Part shown: in pieces, positions 21,776 through 30,796 of the stretch
How the letters are laid out: every line of letters starts with the position of its first letter
How positions within the stretch are numbered: position 1 is the first letter of the stretch
From: Trileptium ribeirensis
Taxonomy: Eukaryota; Nematoda; Enoplea; Enoplida; Thoracostomopsidae
Reading direction: 5' to 3'
DNA length: 64,000 bases
NCBI GenBank assembly: GCA_030248225.1
Contig: JASANE010028820.1
Coordinates: forward strand, 1 to 64,000
Translations under genes and position numbers: made by a program
Notes under the pieces: model-generated
Database searches by the model: none
Told to the model about the DNA's origin: nothing
What the model saw: only the letters and a program-made list of their open reading frames with translations

Positions 21776-24352
21776 TTGCTACCGAGACCGAAAAAACGAA
21801 TTTTAGCGAGGTTGTTAGTACGTAACAGTGATGTTTTCGGAAGTTCCACAACACCACTTAGCCGAACGCATGTTTTGCGACACCCTATCGATACTGGTGA
21901 TACCAAACCTATTCAGCAACGCATGCGACGTGCACCTTACGTGCATCGTGAGGATATCTCTAAACAAGTTCAGGCTATGTTGGATGACGATGCGATTCAA
22001 CCATCGATGAGTCCTTGGGCATCTCCTGTTGTTCTCGTTAAGAAAAAGACTGGAGATATGCGATTTTGTATCGATTATAGTATGTTGAACGATGTAACCA
22101 AGAAGGACAGTTTTCCGCTTCCACGAATCGACGGTACACTAAACGCCCTGAAAGGTGCGAAATATTTCACGACATTGGATTTGAAATCCGGGTATTGGCA
22201 GGTTGAAATGAAGCCTGATGATGTTGAAAAGACCGCTTTCATTTGCCATGAAGGGTTATTTGAATTCAAAGTAATGCCCTTTGGCTTGACCAATGCGCCT
22301 GCTACGTTCCAAAGAATGATGCAAATCGTCTTGTCAGGCTATGTATTGGAATTTTGCCTGTGTTATATCGACGATGTTATCGTGTTCTGGCCAACGTTCG
22401 AACAACATTTGTGGGATATCCAATGTGTGTTTAATCGTCTCCATGATGCAGGTTTATCAATTAAGGGCAAGAAATGTGACTTCGTAAGGCGCGAAGTATT
22501 GTTCCTAGGTCATGTATTGTCGGAGAGTGGAATAGCTCCAGATCCAGGGAAAGTCCAAAAGATATTGGAGTGCGAAAGACCCCAAAACATTACGGAAGTA
22601 CGTTCGTTCTTAGGGTTGACCGGTTATTATCGTCAATTCATCGAAGGTTATAGCCTCATCGCTGCTCCATTGCACGAATTGACAAAAGGACCGAGTAAAT
22701 TTAATTCGGTAGAATCTCGCTGGACGGAACAGTGCCAAATAGCCGTTGATAAACTCAAGGTTGCACTGACTACAGCGCCTATCTTAGCGTATCCTAATCC
22801 AGTGAAACTATTTAGGTTGTACACCGACGCTAGCAACGAAGGTGTTGGCTTTATTTTGACACAATGTGGCAAGGATGGAAAAGAACGTGTGATCCATTTT
22901 GGCGGTAGAAAATCCCACGATGCTGAAACAAGGTATAGCGTGACTGAAAAAGAATGCTTGGCCGTAGTACGAGCTATGGTGCAATTTCGGCCATATTTAT
23001 TGGGTAGCTTTACCACGATTGTGACGGACCACGCTCCTTTAGTACAAATTTTGATGAAAACTCGTTCTATCGATTTGTTGACACCACGTCTATTGCGTTT
23101 CGTAACGAGAATCCAAGAATTTGACTACGAAGTGGTGTATAAGCCAGGTAGACAGCATCTTAATGCTGATGCAATGTCACGTCCGCCGATTTTGAAATCC
23201 ACACGGAATAAAGAATCGGTTGTTAATTCGGAAGAAGATCAGAGACGGGATAAAGAATATTTCAACGAAGCGTTAGTGAAACGGGAATCGAATCTTTTAA
23301 AGATTGTGGGCGTAGTTACGCAAAGTCCTAACCCTAACGTAGTGATTGACGAAAATGATGAGGTGAATGATCCACCACCTGGTCCAAGTGGAATGCAGGT
23401 GGATGTTCCTGTAATGGAACGTGATTTAAATGACTATTTTGCCATAGAACCGCCATGGGAAGCGGATGAAATCCGGCGAGCACAATCTTTAGATCCGTTT
23501 ACACGAGGAATAGTTCGTTTTCTGGAAAATCAAGAATTGGATCCCGAGTTAGCGGAGGATTTACAACGACAGATCGTGTTGCAAGAAGATAGGTTCCATG
23601 TTCGGCATGGTGTTTTGTACTATGTAAGCCGAAAACGTAGACCTGTTCGTGCGGAAGCATGTGAGTTTCGTCTGGTACTACCGGAAGAATTCCGAATAGT
23701 TGTGATGGAACAGGCTCACACGACTAAATATGCAGGGCATGTAGGATACAATCGAGCCTTGGCTAAGCTCGAACGGAAATTTTATTGGGTCACAATGAAG
23801 AAAGACCTGGAAGCGTTTATTAACGCATGTGTTCCATGTGCTCGATTTAAACCTGGTCCTAATCGTCGTGGACCGTTACAACCAATTCCTGCGATGGCGC
23901 CATTTCATATGGTAGGTGTAGACGTGATAGGTCCGTTACCCGTTACTCGATCTGGAAACAAATATATTGTTAATTTCATAGACTATTTCACGAAGTGGCC
24001 AGAAGCTTTTGCCACACCCGACCAGACGGCTAAGACCATTGTCGACCTATTTTTAAACAAAATAGTGCCTAGACACGGAGTACCACGTATAATTTTGTCT
24101 GACCAAGGACCAGCCTTCACGGCTGAATTATTCACATCTGAAGCAGCGAAACTAGGAAGCCGAACGGTGTTTGCTACACCGTATCATCATCAGTGTAATG
24201 GTTTGGTTGAACGGTGGAACCAGACATTAATGGCCATGATAAAACCACTCACTGAATTAGAGCCTGATAATTGGGACACTTACGTCGATAACGTACTGTT
24301 TGCGTACCGAACTACGGTACACGTGTCAACGGGTCAAACCCCGTTTTCTTAA
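21776..24352 (+). CDS. pol: Reverse transcriptase, RNase H and integrase (Pol, main part)
   Basis: This makes cDNA from the element RNA and inserts it into chromosomes. Numbering from the TTG at 21776 (not a true start; the frame is entered from upstream Pol): reverse transcriptase spans ~35-265 with motif A DLKSGYW (D135) and the catalytic YIDD at 197-200. RNase H spans ~345-470 with D351 (TDAS), E393 (EKE), D418 (TDH) and D465 (NADAMSR). A linker of ~140 residues follows. Integrase has an H-H-C-C zinc site (H647, H655, C685, C688) and the core triad D716, D776, E812; D776 and E812 are exactly 35 residues apart. All key residues are intact. The frame stops at 24350-24352 through a one-base loss in a T run near 24346; integrase continues in the next frame. 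Confidence 0.95.
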   Translation: MLPRPKKRILARLLVRNSDVFGSSTTPLSRTHVLRHPIDTGDTKPIQQRMRRAPYVHREDISKQVQAMLDDDAIQPSMSPWASPVVLVKKKTGDMRFCIDYSMLNDVTKKDSFPLPRIDGTLNALKGAKYFTTLDLKSGYWQVEMKPDDVEKTAFICHEGLFEFKVMPFGLTNAPATFQRMMQIVLSGYVLEFCLCYIDDVIVFWPTFEQHLWDIQCVFNRLHDAGLSIKGKKCDFVRREVLFLGHVLSESGIAPDPGKVQKILECERPQNITEVRSFLGLTGYYRQFIEGYSLIAAPLHELTKGPSKFNSVESRWTEQCQIAVDKLKVALTTAPILAYPNPVKLFRLYTDASNEGVGFILTQCGKDGKERVIHFGGRKSHDAETRYSVTEKECLAVVRAMVQFRPYLLGSFTTIVTDHAPLVQILMKTRSIDLLTPRLLRFVTRIQEFDYEVVYKPGRQHLNADAMSRPPILKSTRNKESVVNSEEDQRRDKEYFNEALVKRESNLLKIVGVVTQSPNPNVVIDENDEVNDPPPGPSGMQVDVPVMERDLNDYFAIEPPWEADEIRRAQSLDPFTRGIVRFLENQELDPELAEDLQRQIVLQEDRFHVRHGVLYYVSRKRRPVRAEACEFRLVLPEEFRIVVMEQAHTTKYAGHVGYNRALAKLERKFYWVTMKKDLEAFINACVPCARFKPGPNRRGPLQPIPAMAPFHMVGVDVIGPLPVTRSGNKYIVNFIDYFTKWPEAFATPDQTAKTIVDLFLNKIVPRHGVPRIILSDQGPAFTAELFTSEAAKLGSRTVFATPYHHQCNGLVERWNQTLMAMIKPLTELEPDNWDTYVDNVLFAYRTTVHVSTGQTPFS

Positions 24353-24849
24353 TGCATGGTCGTGACCCGGATTTACCTGGAGAAAACCCGTTGGTGTCCA
24401 TAACGGAAGGTGGAAGTATCGACCAACATGTACAAAAACTGTTAGATACGTTGACTAGCACTTGGAAAGAAGCTAGTAAGTCCGTACGTTTGGCCCAAGA
24501 TGCCTACAAGCGATATTTTGATCGAAGAGCACGTATTCGTGACTTTTTGCCTGGCGATGTAGTATTAATGCGAAGGCCGGAGAAAATCGATTCTCGAAGG
24601 ATTACCAAAAAATTTCACCCGAATTTCGAGCGACTTTATCGAGTGGTCCAAGTCCAAGGTCCCAATTTAGAAGTATTACGTTTGGGAGATGTGCGTAGAA
24701 AAACCAAGACTTATAATAAAAGTTTGTTTAAACATTTTGGTGGTGAGCCGCGCGATTATTTGGAATACGAGCAACGCTTACGCGCGATAGAAATCAATAG
24801 CGAAGGAATCGATTGGTTCTTCGGAGAATGCGGGCAGAGTTACGAATAA
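24352..24849 (+). CDS. Integrase C-terminal part (frameshifted)
   Basis: These 165 codons continue integrase after the frameshift at ~24346-24352. The first residues (MHGRDPDLPG) are the usual segment after the integrase core. Then come a helical stretch (YKRYFDRRARIRDFLPGD) and the small beta-rich domain of Ty3/gypsy integrases (LPGDVVLMRRPEK...FHPNFERLYRVVQV), which binds DNA. The stop at 24847-24849 is probably a nonsense mutation: the frame goes on through a PHD-like finger to 24996. There is no chromodomain. Confidence 0.85.
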   Translation: MHGRDPDLPGENPLVSITEGGSIDQHVQKLLDTLTSTWKEASKSVRLAQDAYKRYFDRRARIRDFLPGDVVLMRRPEKIDSRRITKKFHPNFERLYRVVQVQGPNLEVLRLGDVRRKTKTYNKSLFKHFGGEPRDYLEYEQRLRAIEINSEGIDWFFGECGQSYE

Positions 24850-24996
24850 GACCTTCGCATAGGTGAGGACGACGTTAACTGGATCGAATGTGATTACTGC
24901 CTCGAATGGTATCATTTTCGGTGTGTAAAATTGGAAAAGGAGCCGGAAACGACCTTGTGGTATTCTCCAGCATGTGTACAACGATTATGTACATGA
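24820..24996 (+). pseudogene. PHD-like zinc finger at the end of integrase, decayed
   Basis: Reading the integrase frame through the TAA at 24847, the codons give GECGQSYE before the stop, and then WIECDYCLEWYHFRCVKL and LWYSPAC after it. This is the order of a PHD finger: an initial Cys pair, C-x2-C, W-x-H-x2-C, then W-(Y/F)-C-P-x-C. One ligand of the last pair is Ser (WYSPAC), a change explicable by one base, and the first pair also looks incomplete. PHD fingers read histone H3 tails, so an intact version could have steered integration to certain chromatin, as chromodomains do in chromoviruses. The frame ends at TGA 24994-24996. Confidence 0.7.
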
Positions 24997-25684
24997 ACAG
25001 TAAAATGCTATCTAATTATGGATACTTCTTATTCTATTTTTCTATTTTTCGGTGTTGAATGAAGAATGCCAAACTTGGAAGACGCGTGTGGTATAGTCTT
25101 CGATAGCGATGAAGTAAAGCTTTCGTCAGCTGGTTGGTTGCCAGTTCTGGCCCGTTGAAAAGATCCGACGTGGTGGCCATGTGTACGTGAGCGGGTAAAT
25201 TGATTTATTCTTACTTCTTTTTCTGTTTTTTCGCTATCGAACAATGAACAATGAATAGTATAACGTAGTAACCGTGCTTTAATAATCGCTGAGTGCTAAT
25301 TTTGGGATCGATAATGTTGTAGTGGCGAGCCAATTCCTGATGGAGATCTATGGTAGAGAAGCCTATGAGAACTGTCTAATTCCATCGAAGTAATGGAGAA
25401 GTGAAGGTGCACACTACGTAGATGGAGTGTTAAGCATGGCGTATTCGACATGGTTTAAATGGTATAAAAAGGTTCGACATGGTGGCGTTCGAAGGGTGTG
25501 CTTTATAAACTGTTATAAACAATTATTACATTTTAGATTTCAGGCGATCGTCATATACCAACGGCTATTTAAACAGCGATACGTTGTGTGTAATAAGTAA
25601 CAATAGTAACAACTGTTATATTCTGCGTTATACAGCGAACTGTTCTACAACGTCAATAATCACAACATCACTACAGCTGCTGAA
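24997..25684 (+). other. Non-coding spacer between pol and the third gene
   Basis: No protein-like frame is seen on the sense strand. A splice-acceptor-like TTACATTTTAGATTTCAG ends at 25543. The spacer is long for a compact retroelement, which fits a regulated or separately expressed downstream gene. Confidence 0.6.
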
Positions 25685-27142
25685 ATGGCGGACTCGAATT
25701 GGGATAGCGGTAGTGAAACTGGGTCCTCAGAGGGTTCTGATTGGTTATCCGACTTAGAGTCTGAGCAGGGAGATAACCCTCTTGAGCGTTCACTTAACGG
25801 GACAAAGCAACAATTAACTTGGTCAGAGGGACAGCAGGGTCCACCATTTAAGGATCGTAACCATTCCGTATGGAATCTATATGCATGGACCAGAGGGTTA
25901 GAAATGGTGGGTCGAGAGTGGATGCACCCCGCTAGTGTAGTTGTGGTAGACGCCCGTGACCAAATTGAGTCAGCGATAGGTATTATCGAGCGTTCAGCTA
26001 CCAATTTAATAGCGTGTGATATGGAAGGTGTAAACATCAGCTACCGTCAACAGCAGCAGTTTCGGGAAGCGTGGGAGAAGTATTTAGACACGCCTGAGAA
26101 GGATCCGTTTGACGTCTGCTGGCGATGGTTGCCACGTAATGCGCGACTATGGGTCGATCCAAAATGGTTAGCCTATGCAGCAGGTTGGCAACGTACAGCA
26201 GCGGCTACATTACAAGTCGCCACGATTGAAGGAGTCGTCATCATTTTCGATTTGATGGCGCTTGGTCCGGATATGCCTGCAGCGTTATATGCGTGTATTG
26301 CATCAGAAGCACGACTTAAAATATGGTGGCCGATGAATAACGATGAAGGATTTTGGAACGTGCGTTATTTGCAACACAACCAGCCGTTCCCAGATGCTAA
26401 TTCAATGGATTTGCAAGCGGCAGTAGGTCGTCGATATAGTTTACAGCGATTCTTCTTTCTGTTTACCGGACCTATTCGACAAGATCCAACGCCGTATGGT
26501 ACAACACTATTGGGAGGAATCCGTGTGCGACAAGTAGGTCCGGGAAATTGGGTGCTGAACTTTGAGGAATATGGACGGTTCGTCCGATATAGTGCCCACG
26601 ATGTTATGCTTATTGATGGAGCATTGTTTATTGCACATCGACGTGGTACGCCTCCACCGATGGGACGTCACGACGTTAATCGCTTATGGCATTTGATTGA
26701 GCAATTTCCGCGCATATTTCGAGCGTTTACAACGGATGCACGTGGCTTAACGGTGCGAGTTAATCCCGACGCCGTATCCAACCGTCGTGGTTATCAAGAA
26801 AGCATCGCGGAAAAAGTGGCTCAATGCGCTGGTTATTGGCGGCGCAAGGGCCGATGGAATGTTGAAAAGCACAGCAGCTTATATCAAATTAATGATCAAG
26901 ACAATGGCGAAGCTGCTTTTGTAATTGATCTTGGAGGAAACTTATATCGCGATACTGATCGATTATTTGCAGCAACGGCAGCGCAATTAAAGAGACAAAT
27001 GGGCCAAAATATGCGTTTGGATCCCATTGACTTGGATCATACACCGGTTAGCGAAATTCCGGAATCCGAAATGCGCTATAATCGCGATTATCTTCCGGAT
27101 GGCATGGATGAATTTAACGCATGGTACGAAGCAGAGAAATGA
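25685..27142 (+). CDS. Third gene part a: DEDDy 3'-5' exonuclease-like protein (Egalitarian/EXD1 type)
   Basis: The frame gives 485 residues from an ATG soon after a possible splice acceptor. Residues 1-35 are acidic and Ser-rich. Residues ~83-315 follow the DEDDy exonuclease fold: ACDMEGV (D112, E114) matches Exo I as in EXD1 and Egalitarian (DCEGV); TLQVATIEGVVIIFDLMALG at 175-194 matches the next two strands; MNND (D220) and NSMDLQAA (D242) match Exo II; and YSAHDV (Y302, D306) matches Exo III. About 50 residues are inserted after Exo I. Relatives act on RNA: EXD1 works in mouse piRNA biogenesis and Egalitarian in RNA transport. All acidic residues are present, so activity is possible. The role in the element is unknown; the position is that of env. 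The frame ends in TGA followed by CGG, with the same frame open beyond. Confidence 0.75.
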   Translation: MADSNWDSGSETGSSEGSDWLSDLESEQGDNPLERSLNGTKQQLTWSEGQQGPPFKDRNHSVWNLYAWTRGLEMVGREWMHPASVVVVDARDQIESAIGIIERSATNLIACDMEGVNISYRQQQQFREAWEKYLDTPEKDPFDVCWRWLPRNARLWVDPKWLAYAAGWQRTAAATLQVATIEGVVIIFDLMALGPDMPAALYACIASEARLKIWWPMNNDEGFWNVRYLQHNQPFPDANSMDLQAAVGRRYSLQRFFFLFTGPIRQDPTPYGTTLLGGIRVRQVGPGNWVLNFEEYGRFVRYSAHDVMLIDGALFIAHRRGTPPPMGRHDVNRLWHLIEQFPRIFRAFTTDARGLTVRVNPDAVSNRRGYQESIAEKVAQCAGYWRRKGRWNVEKHSSLYQINDQDNGEAAFVIDLGGNLYRDTDRLFAATAAQLKRQMGQNMRLDPIDLDHTPVSEIPESEMRYNRDYLPDGMDEFNAWYEAEK

Positions 27143-28462
27143 CGGAGAGCTAAGCGCAGTCGACGTCGTTCCCGTATACAGCGAAACCAAGATGTCGTCG
27201 CTGGTCCTGGAGATGAAACGGAGTTAGAGGAACGACGTGAGGATATGTTTGATGAAGAAATGAACCAGCAAGCTATCCAATGGGAAACCGAAGGAGTGCC
27301 TGCGCGTGAAATTCGCGACCGGATAATGACGGCTTATGACGAGCATTATGGCGGAGCATGTGTTGTCACCCGCCCAGCTGTATTGCAACGTTTGGATCGT
27401 CAGGTATTACGAGAAGAAGATGCAGCTTCTAATGCTTCATCAGCTGCCACAACACCGCCTGCGGTTCCAGACGACTCGGTACGCATAGTAGGATCTGTAA
27501 CGGTCACTGTTAGCCCAGTAGATCCTGTTCAATATCATTCAAATTGGGTCGAAAATGAGCAGATTGCTCACGAAAATCAGCGGAAGTGCCAGAAAATGGG
27601 TGGTTTAGCAGCGCAGGAAAGCCTAGCAAACCTGATGGGGATTACTGTAGATCCGGAATCCATGACTGAATCGGTTGGTAAAAGGAAAACCCCCTTACGG
27701 ATTGTGAGTGTAGATTCGTCCGCCGTAACGTTACCAGCTCAGGAGTCAATGGAACAGTCCACGCTGAGTCGGATACGAACTGAAACAGCGGTAGCGTCGT
27801 CGAGTGCTTCGACTTTACCAGTGTCTACCGCGTCTAGTTTAGTAACAGTAGCTCAAGCGGAGCCCGCGATGTCAGATATTGTGCCGATGACGGTACGACC
27901 AGTTAGGGGACGAGGGAGAGCTAGCATTATGTTCCCACCTAGCCTTCCCCAGTCGGCGCGTATGCGTTTGTCGCACGCCATTCGAGCGCCGTTTCAACAG
28001 CCTATTTCAGTGGTGAATCCAGCACGACCGCGTGCTGTGGATATGCTCACTAATCAACTAGTTACTGTCGCCTACGAGCACTTTCAACAACAAGAACAAG
28101 TTGCGGCTGTTGCCGAACAACCACCTACTACAGTTTTGACGAGTGGTCAGGAAATTTCGCCTGCGTTGCACATTGAGTCGCAGTTGGGAAATTTGCGTGG
28201 TACGGAGTTGGCGCAAGTGCGTGAACAATTGCAACAAGCCGTACCCTCATCAGCAGTGCAATTGAACGGTATGCTGTTAATGCAACAAATGCAATTAAAT
28301 ACGCGAGTCGATTCTGCGTTGCATTATTTGCGTCGAATGGACCGAGCTCAATTAGAAGCCCGACAAATGGAACTAGATCACGCACATCGTCAAAATGCCG
28401 AACTCAAACTGCGATTGCGAGAGAGAGTCGCCAGAACGCAAAACGCGAGGAACGCAAACTAA
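27143..28462 (+). CDS. Third gene part b: basic segment, linker and coiled coil
   Basis: The frame is the same as part a and stays open directly after its TGA; the first ATG is at 27245. The codons just past the TGA encode a very basic run (RRAKRSRRRSRIQR) that looks like a nuclear-localisation or RNA-binding signal. Next come a Ser/Thr/Val/Pro-rich region, an arginine-rich VRPVRGRGRAS patch, and a Gln-rich C-terminal ~80 residues with heptad spacing (...ALHYLRRMDRAQLEARQMELDHAHRQ, given here only as a pointer to residues ~350-385). I recognise no domain. Continuity with part a suggests one polypeptide, made by readthrough or interrupted by mutation. Confidence 0.65.
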   Translation, partial: RRAKRSRRRSRIQRNQDVVAGPGDETELEERREDMFDEEMNQQAIQWETEGVPAREIRDRIMTAYDEHYGGACVVTRPAVLQRLDRQVLREEDAASNASSAATTPPAVPDDSVRIVGSVTVTVSPVDPVQYHSNWVENEQIAHENQRKCQKMGGLAAQESLANLMGITVDPESMTESVGKRKTPLRIVSVDSSAVTLPAQESMEQSTLSRIRTETAVASSSASTLPVSTASSLVTVAQAEPAMSDIVPMTVRPVRGRGRASIMFPPSLPQSARMRLSHAIRAPFQQPISVVNPARPRAVDMLTNQLVTVAYEHFQQQEQVAAVAEQPPTTVLTSGQEISPALHIESQLGNLRGTELAQVREQLQQAVPSSAVQLNGMLLMQQMQLNTRVDSALHYLRRMDRAQLEARQMELDHAHRQNAELKLRLRERVARTQNARNAN

Positions 28463-29735
28463 GAAGAAAACGCAACAAACTGCGAGTCGTCAAGCGCGCA
28501 CAGAACGTCGCTACGACTACGAAAAAGTGACTAGCGAATCCAACGATAGTAATCGTGAAGCGAGGCGACGACAACAAGGTAAACAACGTGCCTCATCATT
28601 TGTTGAACCACGACCACGACAGCGACAGGAAGTAGTTTATCATGCGGAGCAACAGTCAACGTCGGCAGCAACTTTTGCGCCGTCTTTCACCTCAACGCCA
28701 GCCGTATCAACGTTAACGGTGGCTACCGAGAAACAACGAAAGGCTAGCGATGTGGAAATCTTTGAGGAAGCTTCGGCCGTTACACCTACGAAAACAGTTT
28801 CAACGGCATCAAGGGAACAAGGAGCGACTGCTATAGCGGCAGTGCCACCGGCTGTGCAACCAGCGTCATCACAACGTGATGCCGGTCAATTAGCGCTACC
28901 GAGCGAACGGCGAAGTGGAACGGAAATGACCTCACTGCATTTTAATGGTAACGACCTACGAACCGGTCGTATTACACCGTTCGGTAATCGATTAATTTAC
29001 CATTACTTCACGTTTTACCAACCTCTATCCAATGAACCGATGCCACAACGCATGAATATGCTGTATCAACACTTGCGCGATGAGTTAAAACGCGAATTCA
29101 AACAAATTGGTGAACGTGGACGGCATATTAGCGAGCGGGATTTAATTGACATTTTCTTCAAATGGGAAGAACGCGTCCGGAATATTATTTTTCAAAAACA
29201 ATGGGACGTCATTATTACGCCAGAATTGTACGATCTATTTATACGTCGATTAGCGTATACGGTACGTGGATTCGTTTATGAAATGTTGCGGAGGCGCAGT
29301 ATCGCGATACAATATTTCCCGCAACTGCTCTTTATTGGCTTTAGTCGACGTAAGTGGGAAAGCGACGTTCAACGAGATATGCGACGTTATGCCGATACGC
29401 GTTCAGGTATCTCGAGCCAAATAGCCCGAGTTCGAGACTATGTTTTTTCGAATACGGAATATCAGCGTCTAAGCGACGAAGTTGACAATGTGGAACATCA
29501 GTTAAACAACCAACAAACGCAGGGAGAACCAGCACACGAGCAACGGGAACTATTACAACAGTTGGTTAACCGGATTGCGCGACAAACGCGACAACGATTC
29601 TCAGCTGCGTTTTTGAACGAACTTCAATTTGTTACGCAATGGCATGACCAACGTCACGATAGTCCGGGGCAACCATTATCTATGCCCCTGGAACATGATT
29701 GGCCGCTATATTTGCCGAAACCACGTCGGAACTAA
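28395..29735 (+). CDS. Third gene part c: basic linker and helical C-terminal domain
   Basis: The frame overlaps the end of part b by 68 nt. The continuity of the basic, Glu/Arg-rich composition across the overlap suggests one gene split by a frameshift near 28440-28465. Residues ~1-180 are Ser/Thr/Arg/Gln-rich. Residues ~180-430 are dense in helix formers and aromatic residues (HYFTFYQPL, DIFFKWEERVRNII, LYDLFIRRLAYTVRGFVYEM, YFPQLLFIGFSRRKW). This is a folded domain I do not recognise. There is no signal peptide or membrane segment, so it is not an envelope protein. The part ends 1 kb before the 3' LTR. Confidence 0.7.
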   Translation: MPNSNCDCERESPERKTRGTQTKKKTQQTASRQARTERRYDYEKVTSESNDSNREARRRQQGKQRASSFVEPRPRQRQEVVYHAEQQSTSAATFAPSFTSTPAVSTLTVATEKQRKASDVEIFEEASAVTPTKTVSTASREQGATAIAAVPPAVQPASSQRDAGQLALPSERRSGTEMTSLHFNGNDLRTGRITPFGNRLIYHYFTFYQPLSNEPMPQRMNMLYQHLRDELKREFKQIGERGRHISERDLIDIFFKWEERVRNIIFQKQWDVIITPELYDLFIRRLAYTVRGFVYEMLRRRSIAIQYFPQLLFIGFSRRKWESDVQRDMRRYADTRSGISSQIARVRDYVFSNTEYQRLSDEVDNVEHQLNNQQTQGEPAHEQRELLQQLVNRIARQTRQRFSAAFLNELQFVTQWHDQRHDSPGQPLSMPLEHDWPLYLPKPRRN

Positions 29736-30775
29736 AACAATGTTTGCTGTCGTTAATTTTTCGTCAATTGGGCGCCACAATGAACAGTAATAGTGATAAC
29801 CCTAAAAAGTATTAGTATAACCTCGCTAAATTTTGTCATCATGGTTTAACATTTTGAGTTATCGCGAACGTTTAATATCAATTTTCTAATACGTCGCGAA
29901 TTCGATGCCGAACATCTCCAATGATGAACATTATATGAACTATTGTAGAGTCCTGAATGGCAGGAACTCTTTCATTTGGTACTTCGGTAATACAACAGCA
30001 ATTTTGGTTAACAATTTTATGTTATGCAACACCGTGAGTCCTGGATTACAGGAACTCTTATCGACATTATATAATTTCGCCATGGTCGAGATGAACAATG
30101 ATTAATTTTGCCTCATCATGGTCGAATACAACAATGGCAAAAACTATTGTGGATATTGACATTATATGGAATGCACATTGTGAAGTTAATACTATCTGTT
30201 TGTGTATTGTTCTTATAATTGTCTTGTATATACATTTTGTTATAGCAACTTGTAGCAACGACTAATTTTTCGCCTCGTCATGGATGGATGAACGGTGTGC
30301 CTGCGGTAATTACATTATTCTTCAACAATAACAATATGTACAGTAATTGTGGTAATATATTATGACGAATCGAGCTGGACTCGTTAAACCTTGGTAAATT
30401 GAGGATAGCCCGTATTGATTTGTATTACTTGTTTTCAGCATAACTTGTGTTATATTGTGCTTTTGGAAAAAAATTCCGTATTATTTATCACTCATAAAAT
30501 TTACAAAATTCATAAAAATTTATAAAACTCCAACAATTTTCTATTCTTATTTTTCACTTATTTTTGGTTTTGTCATAATTCTTGTCATTTTATTTTTGCT
30601 CATTATAACAAGTATACGTGTACTGACTAATTTGCGTTGGGTTTCCAAATGATTGGAGCTTTCATTTATATATTTGATGTTACTTGTATTATTACTTGCC
30701 ATTACCTGTTATTAATATTTGTTATTACTTGTTTTCAGGTTGTTATTACCCATGCCGGGACGTCATGGGCTTACT
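29736..30775 (+). other. Untranslated spacer before the 3' LTR
   Basis: No convincing frame is present. Two similar bulged hairpins built on GAGTCCTG...CAGGAACTC occur near 29949-29972 and 30031-30060. The acceptor-like TATTACTTGTTTTCAG occurs twice (about 30423-30439 and 30723-30738). A pair of related blocks with GACTAATTTTTCGCCTCGTCATGG lies near 30090 and 30255. These may be RNA signals for export, packaging or splicing. Confidence 0.5.
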
Positions 30776-30782
30776 AAGGGGG
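30776..30782 (+). promoter_or_regulatory. Polypurine tract
   Basis: AAGGGGG touches the 5' edge of the 3' LTR. Its position is that of the primer for plus-strand DNA synthesis. It is short but correctly placed. Confidence 0.75.
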
Positions 30783-30796
30783 TGTTGGGGCTGGTG

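Noticed and set aside
25685..29735. Envelope glycoprotein in the env position
   Set aside because: No signal peptide, membrane segment or cysteine pattern; the first part fits an exonuclease instead.
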